Assembly (NCBI GenBank): GCA_963787645.1 | Contig: CAWBDS010000011.1 | Coordinates: 248,001 to 312,000 of the forward strand | DNA: 64,000 nt | Source: Palsa-504 sp963787645 | Lineage (GTDB): Bacteria; Actinomycetota; Actinomycetes; Streptosporangiales; Streptosporangiaceae | Direction: 5' to 3' | Shown: positions 8,628 through 17,078 of the stretch, piece by piece | Layout: each line of letters starts with the position of its first letter | How positions within the stretch are numbered: position 1 is the stretch's first letter | Notes under the pieces: model-generated | Databases searched by the model: none | Told to the model about the DNA's origin: nothing | The model's input: only the letters and a program-made list of their open reading frames with translations | Translations under genes and position numbers: made by a program

Positions 8628-8837
8628 TCAGCTGTCACCGGCATAAGCCCCGCTCGTCGTCCTTCGTTTCGCTCTCCGCGCCCGGTGCAGCGCACGACGT
8701 AACCGATGAGCCACGGCATGCACGGGCCTGCCCCGTCTTGGCTACCACGCTTCGTTCGGAATATTAGGTCTTCTAAATCTTTTCTTCCGAACCTCACACA
8801 GTTCCCCCAGGCTGTACCTAGGCCCGGCGTCCGGTGA

Positions 8838-8868
8838 TTGGCCATGTCCCGGCGATTGCTGCTACGAT
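8838..8868 (+). promoter_or_regulatory. possible tRNA-Lys promoter
   Basis: TTGGCC (8838-8843) and TACGAT (8863-8868) are spaced by 19 nt, and TACGAT ends 13 nt before the tRNA. The spacing is longer than ideal, so this is a weak call. Confidence 0.35.
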
Positions 8869-8881
8869 CACAGCGTTCCAA

Positions 8882-8954
8882 GCGCCGCTAGCTCAACTGG
8901 CAGAGCAGCGGACTCTTAATCCGCGGGTTCGGGGTTCGAGTCCCTGGCGGCGCA
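8882..8954 (+). tRNA. tRNA-Lys (anticodon CTT)
   Basis: A 73-nt cloverleaf. Acceptor GCGCCGC pairs with GCGGCGC and the discriminator base is A. The D-arm is GCTC/GAGC. The anticodon arm GCGGA-CTCTTAA-TCCGC has anticodon CTT at 8915-8917. The T-arm is CGGGG-TTCGAGT-CCCTG. The 3' CCA is not encoded. Confidence 0.96.
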
Positions 8955-9309
8955 CCCGTACTGACTTGGGGTTTTGTCTTTTATAGGCCTGATTTGTCCC
9001 CATATTGGATCCGTGTTAGCTCGTTTCCGGGGTACTCCGCCGACCGGGGCTGTGCTGATGTCGTCCTAGTGCGCAGGATCACAGGCCCGCGGTCCGCTGG
9101 CGTCCGGCGGGGTCGGTATCCGGCGGGCGGGCCAGCGACGCCGATAAGTCGGCTCGATCTGCGTGTCTTTCTGATGGTCGCCGATGCCCGTTTTGCTATA
9201 TTTGTACCGACGTCTGCGCCGACGGTGGCGCTGCGATTATCCAGGCAACTGGCGGGATCAAGCGTCGGGGGGGAGATAACTGTGTCCTAGGGCGTTGCTG
9301 TGAGGCACG
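8955..9309. other. intergenic spacer after tRNA-Lys
   Basis: About 355 nt with no convincing ORF. The first 30 nt are T-rich (GGGGTTTTGTCTTTTATAGG) and may end tRNA transcription without a clear hairpin. The 3' end should hold the promoter of the AfsR-like gene, but no obvious -35/-10 pair was found. No second copy of the tRNA 3' end is visible. Confidence 0.5.
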
Positions 9310-12300
9310 ATGGACAGGCCAGGAGTTAACGGCGCCGGGCTGAGTATCAGCGTCCTGGGTCCGCTGAAGGTTGCCCGCGATGACGTCGAGCTTCGCGCCC
9401 GCCCAGCGGGAGAGCGCACTGTGCTCGGGCTGCTAGTGCTGGCCGAGGGTGCTCCTGTGCCCCTTGACGGCCTGATAGATGTCCTGTGGACACGCACACC
9501 GCCTAAGCGTGCGGCAGCGGTCGTGCACACGTACGTCAGCAGGCTTCGTGCTGCGCTTGGACGATGGACAGCGGACGGCAGAGAGCGGCTCAGCCACGAT
9601 GGCGCCGGGTACCGGCTGGAACTGGCAGAGTGCGAGGCAGATCTGCTCCTATTCAGGCGGCTGCTCGGCGACGCGCGAGACGCGCTAGCATCTCACGGCA
9701 TCGAGCGCGCATTCGAGGCCTACGATCAGCTGCTTGGCCTGTGGTACGGCGATCCTCTTGCGGATGTCGACGCCGTGTGCGGACATTCCGCAGTCCGGCG
9801 TCTGGTGCAGGAGCGTACCGCCGCGATCCTCGAGTACGCACAGGCCGCCTCGACCGCAAGGCAGCATGCCCGATCGGTACCGCATCTGCGCGCTCTGATC
9901 AGCCGGGAACCACTGGACGAGTCCGCGCACGCGCAGCTCATGACTGCGCTGGCGAGCACCGGCCGACAGGGGGAGGCCCTCCGTCTCTACGAAGAGATGC
10001 GACTCAGGCTCGACGACCAGCTAGGCATCTATCCCGGGCCCGTACTTCAGGACGCGCACACCAGGATCTTGCGCCAGGAGCACCTCCTGGCGGATACAGA
10101 TTCGGACTCCCAGGACATTTCACCTTCCGGCAGCTCGGATGCCCGGGGCGGCCACCTGGCAGGCATTCGTGCGCGACCGCCGATCTGCCAGCTTCCCCCC
10201 GCGGTGACCGACTTCACCGGGCGCGCTTTCGAGTCTCGCGCGCTGGCCGCGGTCCTCGATCCAGGCAACCACGGTTTCGGGGTGCCGATCGCCGCGATCA
10301 GCGGCGCCCCCGGCGTCGGCAAGACAGCTCTTGCGTTGCATGTGGCACACGCCGTCCGGGAATCGTTCCCGGATCGCCAGTTCTACATACAGATGGCCGG
10401 CAACTCGCCATCCCCGCGCGATCCTGGCGATGCTCTGGGTGAGTTGCTGCGAGCGCTCGGGGTGAACGGCTCGTCGGTCCCGGATTCCCTCGGCGAACGG
10501 ACCGGGCTCTTTCGTTCGCTGGTCGCCGAGCAGAAGGTCTTGGTGACCATCGACGACGCGGCCACAGCGGACCAGATAAGGCCGTTGCTGCCGGGCACGG
10601 CAGGGTCTGCGGTCATAGTGACCTCCCGGTCCCGGCTAGGCTCACTGGCCGGAGCGCACCTGCTGTACCTCGATCCGCTCCCGCAGGAGGACGCGGCCGA
10701 GATGCTGGGCCGGATCATCGGCCGCGAACGCGTCGCCGCTGATCCTGCCGCGACTGACATGCTCATTTCTGTGTGCGGCGGGCTGCCGCTCGCGCTGAGG
10801 ATCGTCGCGGCAAAGCTGGCGACACGACCATGCTGGCCAGTCAGAGTAGTGACCCACGCGGTCGCCGATGCCCGGGGGAGGCTCGACGAACTCGTGCTGG
10901 ACGACCTGGCCGTTCGGGCAACCATCAGCCCGAGTTATCAGGCCTTGAATGAGCGCGAGCGGCGAGCATTTCGGCGCCTGGGGCTGCTGGAGACCACGGA
11001 GTTCGCCGGATGGGTGATCGCCGCCCTTCTCGGCGAGCCTGACGGGGCCGAAGCCGCGGACAAGCTGGTGAATAAATCGCTGCTCACGCCGGTTGGCACT
11101 GACAGTACGGGAGAACCGCGATATGTATTGCACGACCTGCTGCGGGACTACGCCGCCGATAGGCTCGGCGACGAACCAGAGCGTGAAAGGGGGGCGGCCC
11201 TCACCCGGGCGCTGACAGGTTGGCTCGAGCTAGCCGCCGTCGCCGACCACCGCCTTCCACGAGTACCCGCGATACTCCGCCCAGGACTCGATGAGCCGGA
11301 CCGCATTCCTGACGCACTGCGCGAGCATGTGACCACCGATCCGATCGCATGGTTCAACGCAGAGCGGCTCAACCTAGCTGCCGCGACGCGCCAGGCATGC
11401 GCGACGGGTCAATATCACCTGGCTGGCAAGCTCGCGGCGCATCAGGCAACGTTTCAGTTCTACCAGGCCAGGCTGGACGACGCGGAGCAGCTGTGGCGTA
11501 TGGTCATCTCGGCCTCGAAAGCCGCAGGGGACGCGGCCGCTACCGCCGCCGCCGAACTCCTCTTCGCACCGACACTGGCCGAACGCGGCAAGGACGCCGA
11601 GGCCCTCGCGCTGCTCAAGCGGTGCGTGCCGGTTCTTGCTGAACTTGGCGACGAGCAGGCACTGGCCTGCGCCATGCACTGCTCCGCCTGGTGCGCGGAC
11701 CAGCAGAATCTACCGGACGATGCGAGGGACTACGCCATACGCGGGCTCGACATCGCCCGCCGGATCGGGGATCAGTACACAGAGATGTCGAACTTGTCCA
11801 TAATGGGCATTATCACCACGCGGCTCGGCGACCCGGACAGCGGCCTGCGCATATGCGAGGAAGCCCGAGCGCTGGCACGCCGTATGGGCGAACCATTCGC
11901 AGAGATGGAGACACTGCAAATGCTCGCTTTCGCGTGCAGTCTTGCCCGCAAGCATGATATGACCATCGACTTGTGCCGGCAAGGGCTCGAAATGGTGCAC
12001 GAGCTTGGTTATCTCCCCGGCGAAGCCTACATGCTTGGCCCGCTGGGAGATGCCTACTTCGCCCTGGGCCGCTACGAGGAAGCCCTTGAAGCACTGGGCG
12101 GGGCGCAGGAGATATTTCAATCGAGAGGGCTGGTCCGCAATAACGCCATCTGCCAGCTTAAGCTCGCCCTCGCCGATCAGGCCCTGGGCCGATACGAGCA
12201 AGCAATACCGAGACTCGAAGCGTCGCTTCCCGTATTCGAGAAACTACAGCTTTCTAGTTACGAAACGAGGGCTGCTGCCGCACTCGAGGAATGCAGGAAT

Positions 12301-12315
12301 GCGCGTGACACGTAG
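9310..12315 (+). CDS. AfsR-like SARP regulator with NB-ARC and TPR domains
   Basis: A 1001-residue multidomain transcriptional regulator. Order: an OmpR-type winged helix at about 10-100 (LSISVLGPLKV, VVHTYVSRLRAALG); a bacterial transcriptional activator domain at about 105-255 (REPLDESAHAQLMTALASTGRQGEALRLYE); an NB-ARC ATPase at about 295-600 with P-loop GAPGVGKTAL near residue 332, Walker-B-like VLVTIDDA and GGLPLALRI; then a winged helix and TPR-like repeats to the end. The ATG is preceded by GAGG with 4 nt spacing. AfsR-type proteins activate secondary metabolism, often after Ser/Thr kinase input, so with its position this is a likely cluster-linked regulator. Its direct target here is not shown. 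Confidence 0.92.
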   Translation: MDRPGVNGAGLSISVLGPLKVARDDVELRARPAGERTVLGLLVLAEGAPVPLDGLIDVLWTRTPPKRAAAVVHTYVSRLRAALGRWTADGRERLSHDGAGYRLELAECEADLLLFRRLLGDARDALASHGIERAFEAYDQLLGLWYGDPLADVDAVCGHSAVRRLVQERTAAILEYAQAASTARQHARSVPHLRALISREPLDESAHAQLMTALASTGRQGEALRLYEEMRLRLDDQLGIYPGPVLQDAHTRILRQEHLLADTDSDSQDISPSGSSDARGGHLAGIRARPPICQLPPAVTDFTGRAFESRALAAVLDPGNHGFGVPIAAISGAPGVGKTALALHVAHAVRESFPDRQFYIQMAGNSPSPRDPGDALGELLRALGVNGSSVPDSLGERTGLFRSLVAEQKVLVTIDDAATADQIRPLLPGTAGSAVIVTSRSRLGSLAGAHLLYLDPLPQEDAAEMLGRIIGRERVAADPAATDMLISVCGGLPLALRIVAAKLATRPCWPVRVVTHAVADARGRLDELVLDDLAVRATISPSYQALNERERRAFRRLGLLETTEFAGWVIAALLGEPDGAEAADKLVNKSLLTPVGTDSTGEPRYVLHDLLRDYAADRLGDEPERERGAALTRALTGWLELAAVADHRLPRVPAILRPGLDEPDRIPDALREHVTTDPIAWFNAERLNLAAATRQACATGQYHLAGKLAAHQATFQFYQARLDDAEQLWRMVISASKAAGDAAATAAAELLFAPTLAERGKDAEALALLKRCVPVLAELGDEQALACAMHCSAWCADQQNLPDDARDYAIRGLDIARRIGDQYTEMSNLSIMGIITTRLGDPDSGLRICEEARALARRMGEPFAEMETLQMLAFACSLARKHDMTIDLCRQGLEMVHELGYLPGEAYMLGPLGDAYFALGRYEEALEALGGAQEIFQSRGLVRNNAICQLKLALADQALGRYEQAIPRLEASLPVFEKLQLSSYETRAAAALEECRNARDT

Positions 12316-12335
12316 CGGTTCCGGGCAGAAGCGTC

Positions 12336-12371
12336 GGCGGCTGATCAGCGCCTACGCGCAGGTCAGCCGCC
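12336..12371. terminator. bidirectional hairpin between convergent genes
   Basis: GGCGGCTGA (12336-12344) pairs perfectly with TCAGCCGCC (12363-12371) across an 18-nt loop. It lies 20 nt after the AfsR-like stop and 16 nt from the end of the convergent small gene. There is no T-run, as is usual in high-GC actinomycetes. Confidence 0.55.
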
Positions 12372-12387
12372 AATGCCCGGGCCAGCC

Positions 12388-12567
12388 CTAAGAATCTGGG
12401 CTACCCCACGTACACCTGCATTGTTCCGGCCTCGTGGAGGTCAGACTCACAGAATACTGATGCGACTGAGTTGTAGCGCTGACGGGCGTCATGGCGAGCC
12501 AGACCGTCAGAGCAACACCGGAGGCTATGGCCGAAGTCACGATTATGCGCAATGCGCTCTTTATCAC
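12388..12567 (-). CDS. putative small secreted peptide
   Basis: A 59-residue ORF starting at GTG 12567 with a good ribosome binding site (GAGGTG, 6-7 nt upstream). The N-terminus is a textbook signal peptide: a basic start (IKSALR), a hydrophobic core (IIVTSAIASGVALTVWLAM), then TPVSA as a likely signal-peptidase-I site. This leaves a mature part of about 28 residues that ends in CRCTWGSPDS with a Cys pair. The reading frame continues upstream to 12654, but that part is basic and not signal-like, so the short form is preferred. It is convergent with the AfsR-like gene across a hairpin. I recognise no family; the function is unknown. Confidence 0.55.
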   Translation of the reverse strand: MIKSALRIIVTSAIASGVALTVWLAMTPVSATTQSHQYSVSLTSTRPEQCRCTWGSPDS

Positions 12568-13155
12568 AGGGGCACCTCGCTTTCGAGCATGGGTATACCG
12601 ATGGCGGAAGAATTTTCTTACTGAGGTTATAACCGCCATTCCTAGGTCCCGCATCGTGCCGTGGGGAAAGCCGCGATGCTAGCTCCGGACGCTGCGCGGG
12701 AGAGGCGATGCTGCTCATGCCAGTCCTCTCGACGAACCAACCCCGGCCCCGTACCTCACCCGCTTCTGCCTACCCTATTTCACATCGCGGCGCCCAGCTA
12801 GATGAAGGGTTGTACAGCACGGTCGCACATGCGCGGGCGGACGGATCTCGCCGATCGGCGGGTCAGCGTGAGATCGTGCTGGTAACGGTGTCCCCAGCTC
12901 GATCCCGCTGCCGGACCGACCCCCGCATCCGACTCAGGCCCTGCCGGAGTCGCCCATCGAGCCCCTGACAAGGGTATTTAGACTTCGTCAAGATCTCGTC
13001 ATGAGCCACGCGCCACTCTCATCCTGGCGGATTGTTAGCCGCTCAATCGTCAGGACACACAGGCAGTTTTCAGCTCTAAGCAAGACAGGACGGCCCATCG
13101 CCGTCCTCGCGACAACGGGGGGAACGGGTCGCTCGATTCGCGTACGGGAGAGTCC
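12568..13155. other. 588-nt divergent regulatory spacer
   Basis: This spacer separates the small secreted-peptide gene (minus) and the NarL-type kinase (plus). It holds GGTTATAACC, a perfect palindrome containing a TATAAC -10-like element, at about 12625-12634 on the peptide side. The kinase end has GGGAGAGTCC just before its GTG. ORFs inside it lack ribosome binding sites and recognisable motifs. Confidence 0.45.
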
Positions 13156-14136
13156 GTGACCGGTACCAGGCCACGAAAGTGCGAGACTGCCGATTCGGGT
13201 AACGATCACCGTCGAGATCGTCTCGCGGCGTTCATCCGAGCTGACAGTGCCTCAATTCTGGCGTCTTACCAGGTAAGGCTCCTGGCAATGAAGGGCAGGC
13301 GGCCCGATCCGCCAGACGCAGACGCACCTCCTGCCGCGGCGGCCTGCTTTGACGTCACGGCGCGTGCGCTGGCCAGGCACGTCATGGACGGTCCCGCGCT
13401 TCTGCCGCACTTCATGACCGCTGTCCGCGTACTCACCGAGCGGCTCAATCTTCGCGGTGGCGTGCCCCCGGGCGCCAGCGCTTCCTGGCGCCCGGGGGCC
13501 AGCGACCACCAGGCACGCGTTGAAGAGCGACGGCGTATCGCTCGCGAACTCCATGACCGCGTGGGCGAGAGCCTGTGCTTTGCGCTGCGCCAGCTCGAGC
13601 TCAGCGAGATCAGCGACGCGGAGCGCGGAACAGGCTCGTTGCCGCGAACGGCAATGGCCAGGGAATCTCTCGTCGAGGCCATGGACAGGCTGCGCGCGGT
13701 CCTGTCGGATCTCCGCGAGGATCCGGTGATGAGCTTGGAGAAGGCACTTACCGACTACATTGAGTCGAGGCTGGGCGACGCCGACGTGCGGCTCCGGGTG
13801 AGCGGCGACGAGACCTACGCATCACCACGGGTCATCGACGAGGCGTACCTGATCATCCGCGAGGCGATCCGCAACGCGCTCGCGCATGGCGCCCCGGAAC
13901 TGGTGCTGATCGGAATCGACTTGGCTCCGCATGAGCTGCACGCGTCGGTGGACGACGACGGCTGCGGCTTTGTGCCAGCCGACCACCGGGATTCCGGCAC
14001 CGCGGGTCTCACCTCCATGCGGGAGAGGGCAGTGCTGATAGGCGGCAGGCTGACGGTTTCCAGCAGGCCCGGGCGGGGTACCCGGGTGGAGCTTCTCGTA
14101 CCGTTGCCGAGGCGGACCGATGAACGAACAGATTGA
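13156..14136 (+). CDS. cytoplasmic NarL-type sensor histidine kinase
   Basis: A 326-residue kinase with no transmembrane helix. An N-terminal helical domain (about 20-105, RAFIRADS to FMTAVRVLTERL) resembles RsbRD-type input domains. The HisKA_3 dimerisation helix EERRRIARELHDRVGESL places the phospho-acceptor at His133. The HATPase domain has an N-box-like REAIRNALAHGAPELV, the G1 box DDDGCGFVP and the G2-like GTAGLTSMRERA. The GTG start follows GGAG by 5 nt. The gene overlaps the next response regulator by 17 nt, which indicates a translationally coupled pair. The signal is unknown, but its position in the cluster arm suggests control of the peptide genes. Confidence 0.9.
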   Translation: MTGTRPRKCETADSGNDHRRDRLAAFIRADSASILASYQVRLLAMKGRRPDPPDADAPPAAAACFDVTARALARHVMDGPALLPHFMTAVRVLTERLNLRGGVPPGASASWRPGASDHQARVEERRRIARELHDRVGESLCFALRQLELSEISDAERGTGSLPRTAMARESLVEAMDRLRAVLSDLREDPVMSLEKALTDYIESRLGDADVRLRVSGDETYASPRVIDEAYLIIREAIRNALAHGAPELVLIGIDLAPHELHASVDDDGCGFVPADHRDSGTAGLTSMRERAVLIGGRLTVSSRPGRGTRVELLVPLPRRTDERTD

Positions 14137-14899
14137 ACCTGCGACCGTTCTGATCGTTGACGACCACGCACTTGTTCGCGAGGCGCTGTGCGAACTCCTC
14201 GAGACCCAGGACGGTATCCGCATCGTGGGCCAGGCCGGTGATAGCGCCGCGGCACTGGCTATCGCCGCGGTCGAGCAGCCAAACGTTGTCCTGCTCGACA
14301 TCGAGATTCCTGGCGGGGACGTCACCACGACGGTGCGCGAGCTCAAGGAACGCTGTCCTCGGTCGCGGGTAATCATCTTGAGCATGTATGAGGGTCCCCA
14401 GCTGGTGCGGGATCTCCTCGCCGCCGGCGTCCGCGGCTACCTGATCAAGAGCACTCACTGGCTGGAGCTTGTCGCAGCGATCCAGGCCGTCGTGGCCGAT
14501 GATGACCGGATCGTACTCGGAGTGTCCCGGCAGAGCCTCTGGGTCCCGCCGCAGGAACCGCCGGCCGAGCTGCTTTCGGTACGCGAGCTCGAGGTGCTGT
14601 CCCTCGTCAGCAAGGCGCTCAGCAACGGCCAGATCGCCGCCCGCCTTTCCCTGACCGAGGCGACCGTCAAACGTCACCTCAGGAACATCTTCGCGAAGCT
14701 CGGGGCGGTTTCCCGCATCAACGCCGTCAACAAGGCAGGTCCGGCCCTGACCCGGCCCCGGTCAGGGCGGGAAGACCCGCGCCAGGCTGGTGTAGGTATC
14801 CCGGTCCAGCCGGATTCCAGAAGCGGAGGCGTTCATCTCCACATGGGCAGGCACATGCGTACCGGGGACGGGGACAACATCGTCTCGCCAGGCCAGTAG
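14120..14899 (+). CDS. NarL/LuxR-family response regulator
   Basis: A 259-residue protein with a receiver domain at about 8-125 (LIVDDHALVREAL; phospho-acceptor Asp60 in LLDIEIPGG; IILSMYEG; Lys in GYLIKST) and a GerE-type HTH at about 150-212 (LSVRELEVLSLVSKALSNGQ, then EATVKRHLRNIFAKLGAVSR). After the HTH an extra tail of about 45 residues, with low conservation appearance, runs antisense into the last 138 nt of the aldo/keto-reductase-like gene until the first stop. The usual family length is about 215, so the tail is probably a read-on through a lost stop. It is the partner of the upstream kinase. Confidence 0.9.
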   Translation: MNEQIEPATVLIVDDHALVREALCELLETQDGIRIVGQAGDSAAALAIAAVEQPNVVLLDIEIPGGDVTTTVRELKERCPRSRVIILSMYEGPQLVRDLLAAGVRGYLIKSTHWLELVAAIQAVVADDDRIVLGVSRQSLWVPPQEPPAELLSVRELEVLSLVSKALSNGQIAARLSLTEATVKRHLRNIFAKLGAVSRINAVNKAGPALTRPRSGREDPRQAGVGIPVQPDSRSGGVHLHMGRHMRTGDGDNIVSPGQ

Positions 14900-15640
14900 C
14901 CAGGCCAGGGCGAGCCGGGCCACCCCGAGGTCCAGTTCCGCGGCAAGAGCCTGGGCGGCACTGATGGCGATCTGCTCTTCCGCCGTAGCCACAACGGACC
15001 CACTGCCCGAGAGCAGGCCGCGGGCAAGCGGGCAATACGCAACGACCCCCACGCCAAGTTCTGCCGCGGTGGCCAGCGCCTGCCGTTCCGGGGAACGGCG
15101 CAGCAGCGAGTACTCGACCGCGAGGGCACTGATGGGATGGGTCGCCTGCGCGCGGCGCAGATCAGCCGGCGATGCCTCGCACAACCCGACGTAGCGGATC
15201 TTTCCCGCCGCCACCAGGCCCGCGAGCATGCCGACACTATCCTCGATCGGCACTAGCGGATCGGCACGGGACAGATAGTAGAGGTCGATGACATCGGTTC
15301 TCAGCCGTCGCAGTGACGCGTCACACGCGGCGGCGAGATATGCGGGCGTGCCGTCGATGACATCCGGTTCGCCGTTCAACGAACGATGCGCACCGCCGTG
15401 AGTCGCTATCAGCACGTCGCCACGCCGTCCGCGCAGCGAGTCTCCTACCAAGCGCTCTATCTCACCGTGGTTATAGAAATCGGCGGTATCGATCATCGTT
15501 ATGCCGGTATCAAGAGCAAGCCGGACGGTTCTCATGCACTGGTCCCTAGTGACCGGATCATAAAGACCCGTGAAGACGGCCGTGCCCAGACCGGTAGCCG
15601 AAGAGACCAGGCCTGCGCCGCCCAGGTGACGCACCTCCAT
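14762..15640 (-). CDS. aldo/keto reductase-like protein lacking catalytic Lys and His
   Basis: A TIM-barrel protein of about 292 residues in the aldo/keto reductase superfamily, which normally reduces carbonyls with NADPH through an Asp-Tyr-Lys-His tetrad. Asp51 and Tyr56 are present (MIDTADFYNHGE). The expected Lys in the IATKxG motif is His81 (LIATHGG), and the expected His in LYYxHRxDP is Ser124 (LYYLSRADP). The rest of the fold signature (VPIEDSVG, GKIRYVGLCEASP, ISALAVEYSLL) is well kept. Ordinary reductase activity is therefore doubtful. The ATG at 15640 fits the family start (MEVRHLG) better than a TTG at 15655. It follows the StrR-like gene by 24 nt on the same strand. Confidence 0.87.
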   Translation of the reverse strand: MEVRHLGGAGLVSSATGLGTAVFTGLYDPVTRDQCMRTVRLALDTGITMIDTADFYNHGEIERLVGDSLRGRRGDVLIATHGGAHRSLNGEPDVIDGTPAYLAAACDASLRRLRTDVIDLYYLSRADPLVPIEDSVGMLAGLVAAGKIRYVGLCEASPADLRRAQATHPISALAVEYSLLRRSPERQALATAAELGVGVVAYCPLARGLLSGSGSVVATAEEQIAISAAQALAAELDLGVARLALAWLLAWRDDVVPVPGTHVPAHVEMNASASGIRLDRDTYTSLARVFPP

Positions 15641-15664
15641 GGGACGAGACACCAATCAGATTGT

Positions 15665-16789
15665 TCAGCTGACTGACCGCTGCTTATTTCCGAGCCATTC
15701 TGCGAACTCTTGCCATTCGGCGCTCACATTGCTAGCTATGAGGCTGACCTCACCTAGCCAATGCTCCGGAATCGCATCAATGAACTCTCTCCATTCCTCT
15801 GCCTGCGCGGCGTGAGCAGCCATCCACCGCATAAAGGCCCTGCCCCCTTCGGTGTATCGCAGGCAAGGATCGCTTGTCAGCTTCGCCGAAACCGACGGCC
15901 AGGTAAGCCGTCCGTTCTGGATATTACGATCTCTGGGCCCGCCGTGAAAACGGGCTCGTACGTTCTGCGCATCCCTGCCTTCTGCCTGCGACAGCCGGCC
16001 TACGGGACCTTGCGCCTTTTGCTGGCTACCGGTTCTTCCCGCGCGTGCGCTCCGCGGCTCGGCCACGGGGTCGGCTCCGCGGCGGATCCGCTCCCGTACG
16101 TCATGCACCGTGCCAAGCGAGACGTCGGCCTCCTTAGCGACCTGCCGAAGCGGCGCGTCGGGATGAGCAACGATGTACTCCGCCGCTCTTTTCCGGCCCT
16201 CAGCGGCACTCAGTGGCCGCCGCTTCCCGTCCTTGCCCAAGCGCTTGCTGATTATCGGGATATCGTCAGTTGACCTGTTGCGGAGGACCCCGATCGTCCT
16301 CGTACTCAGGCCGGTTACCTCAGCTAGTGCACGGTCAGACCAGTCGGGATTTGTGGACAGAATGCGTTTTGCCCCGGCGACGCGATCCGCTTTAGAAAGA
16401 GGCAGGCCGTGGAGCGTATTCGACCTGACGGCGAGAATGAGCGCTTGTTCGTCAGTGCAGTCAATGACACGGGCCCTTATGTGTTCCCGCCGGCATAGCT
16501 TGGCGGCTTCGAACCGGTGCATTCCGTCGATAATACGTGAACTGTGCCGCTGCACGAGTATTGGCGGTAGCCGGACGGACCCCGCGGCGTCTGCTAGCAG
16601 CTGGATATGGGCTGTGTCTGTTCCGGCCTGACGCAGATAGAACCCAGGCACCAGGGTGTTCACTGGCACATCCATTTCAGGCGACTGCTCGAGTGCCTGC
16701 CATGACTCGAAATTGCAGGCACTCGCACTCAGGGACGCATCCACTGCTTCCTGTATCATTCGGTCGGCATCTGTCGTCAGAATGGTCAT
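15665..16789 (-). CDS. StrR-type (ParB-fold) pathway-specific regulator
   Basis: A protein of about 374 residues with a ParB/Srx N-terminal fold (about 40-130: PPILVQRHSSRIIDGMHRFE, then VIDCTDEQALILAVRSNTLH) followed by helix-turn-helix segments (GLPLSKADRVAGAKRIL; WSDRALAEVTGLSTRTIGVL; APLRQVAKEADVSLGTVHDV). This order and the GLPLS-ADR block are typical of the StrR/NovG/Bbr group of antibiotic-cluster activators. The C-terminal third is poorly conserved and charged. The ATG at 16789 has AGGAG 8 nt upstream; a GTG at 16798 is an alternative. Three StrR-type inverted repeats elsewhere in the window are its likely targets. The 289-nt upstream spacer is AT-rich near 16865-16905 but carries no such box, so there is no sign of autoregulation. 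Confidence 0.85.
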   Translation of the reverse strand: MTILTTDADRMIQEAVDASLSASACNFESWQALEQSPEMDVPVNTLVPGFYLRQAGTDTAHIQLLADAAGSVRLPPILVQRHSSRIIDGMHRFEAAKLCRREHIRARVIDCTDEQALILAVRSNTLHGLPLSKADRVAGAKRILSTNPDWSDRALAEVTGLSTRTIGVLRNRSTDDIPIISKRLGKDGKRRPLSAAEGRKRAAEYIVAHPDAPLRQVAKEADVSLGTVHDVRERIRRGADPVAEPRSARAGRTGSQQKAQGPVGRLSQAEGRDAQNVRARFHGGPRDRNIQNGRLTWPSVSAKLTSDPCLRYTEGGRAFMRWMAAHAAQAEEWREFIDAIPEHWLGEVSLIASNVSAEWQEFAEWLGNKQRSVS

Positions 16790-17078
16790 GTCGCGCACTC
16801 CTGTGCCTCGCGTTTTCGCGACCTGCTGAAAAGCAGTGCAGGAGAAGGTTAAGCCAGCCTTTCGCGGCCAACAATAAGATTTAGCCTTAAGATATCCATT
16901 AACCTTTTGGGTGTATCAGCGGTACAACCTTCGATACCCGGAGAGCACCGTGGTGCCACCCGCGGTATCCGTCGGCCGGGTCAGGCCCACGGCATCTTTT
17001 GTCCGAACGGACGGTGGCTCGACTGTCCCGCTAGCCCGGCCCCGGCTCCGCGCTGGCGCCGACGCCGAGTCACGGCAC

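Noticed and set aside
8624..8881. 85-codon minus-strand ORF between acyltransferase and tRNA
   Set aside because: No ribosome binding site, no motif, and AT-rich promoter-like DNA inside it.
15663..15691. Possible fourth StrR-type box (GTTCAGCTG)
   Set aside because: Only one half-site is present; the position of the second half after 11 nt reads CTTATTTCC, with no match.
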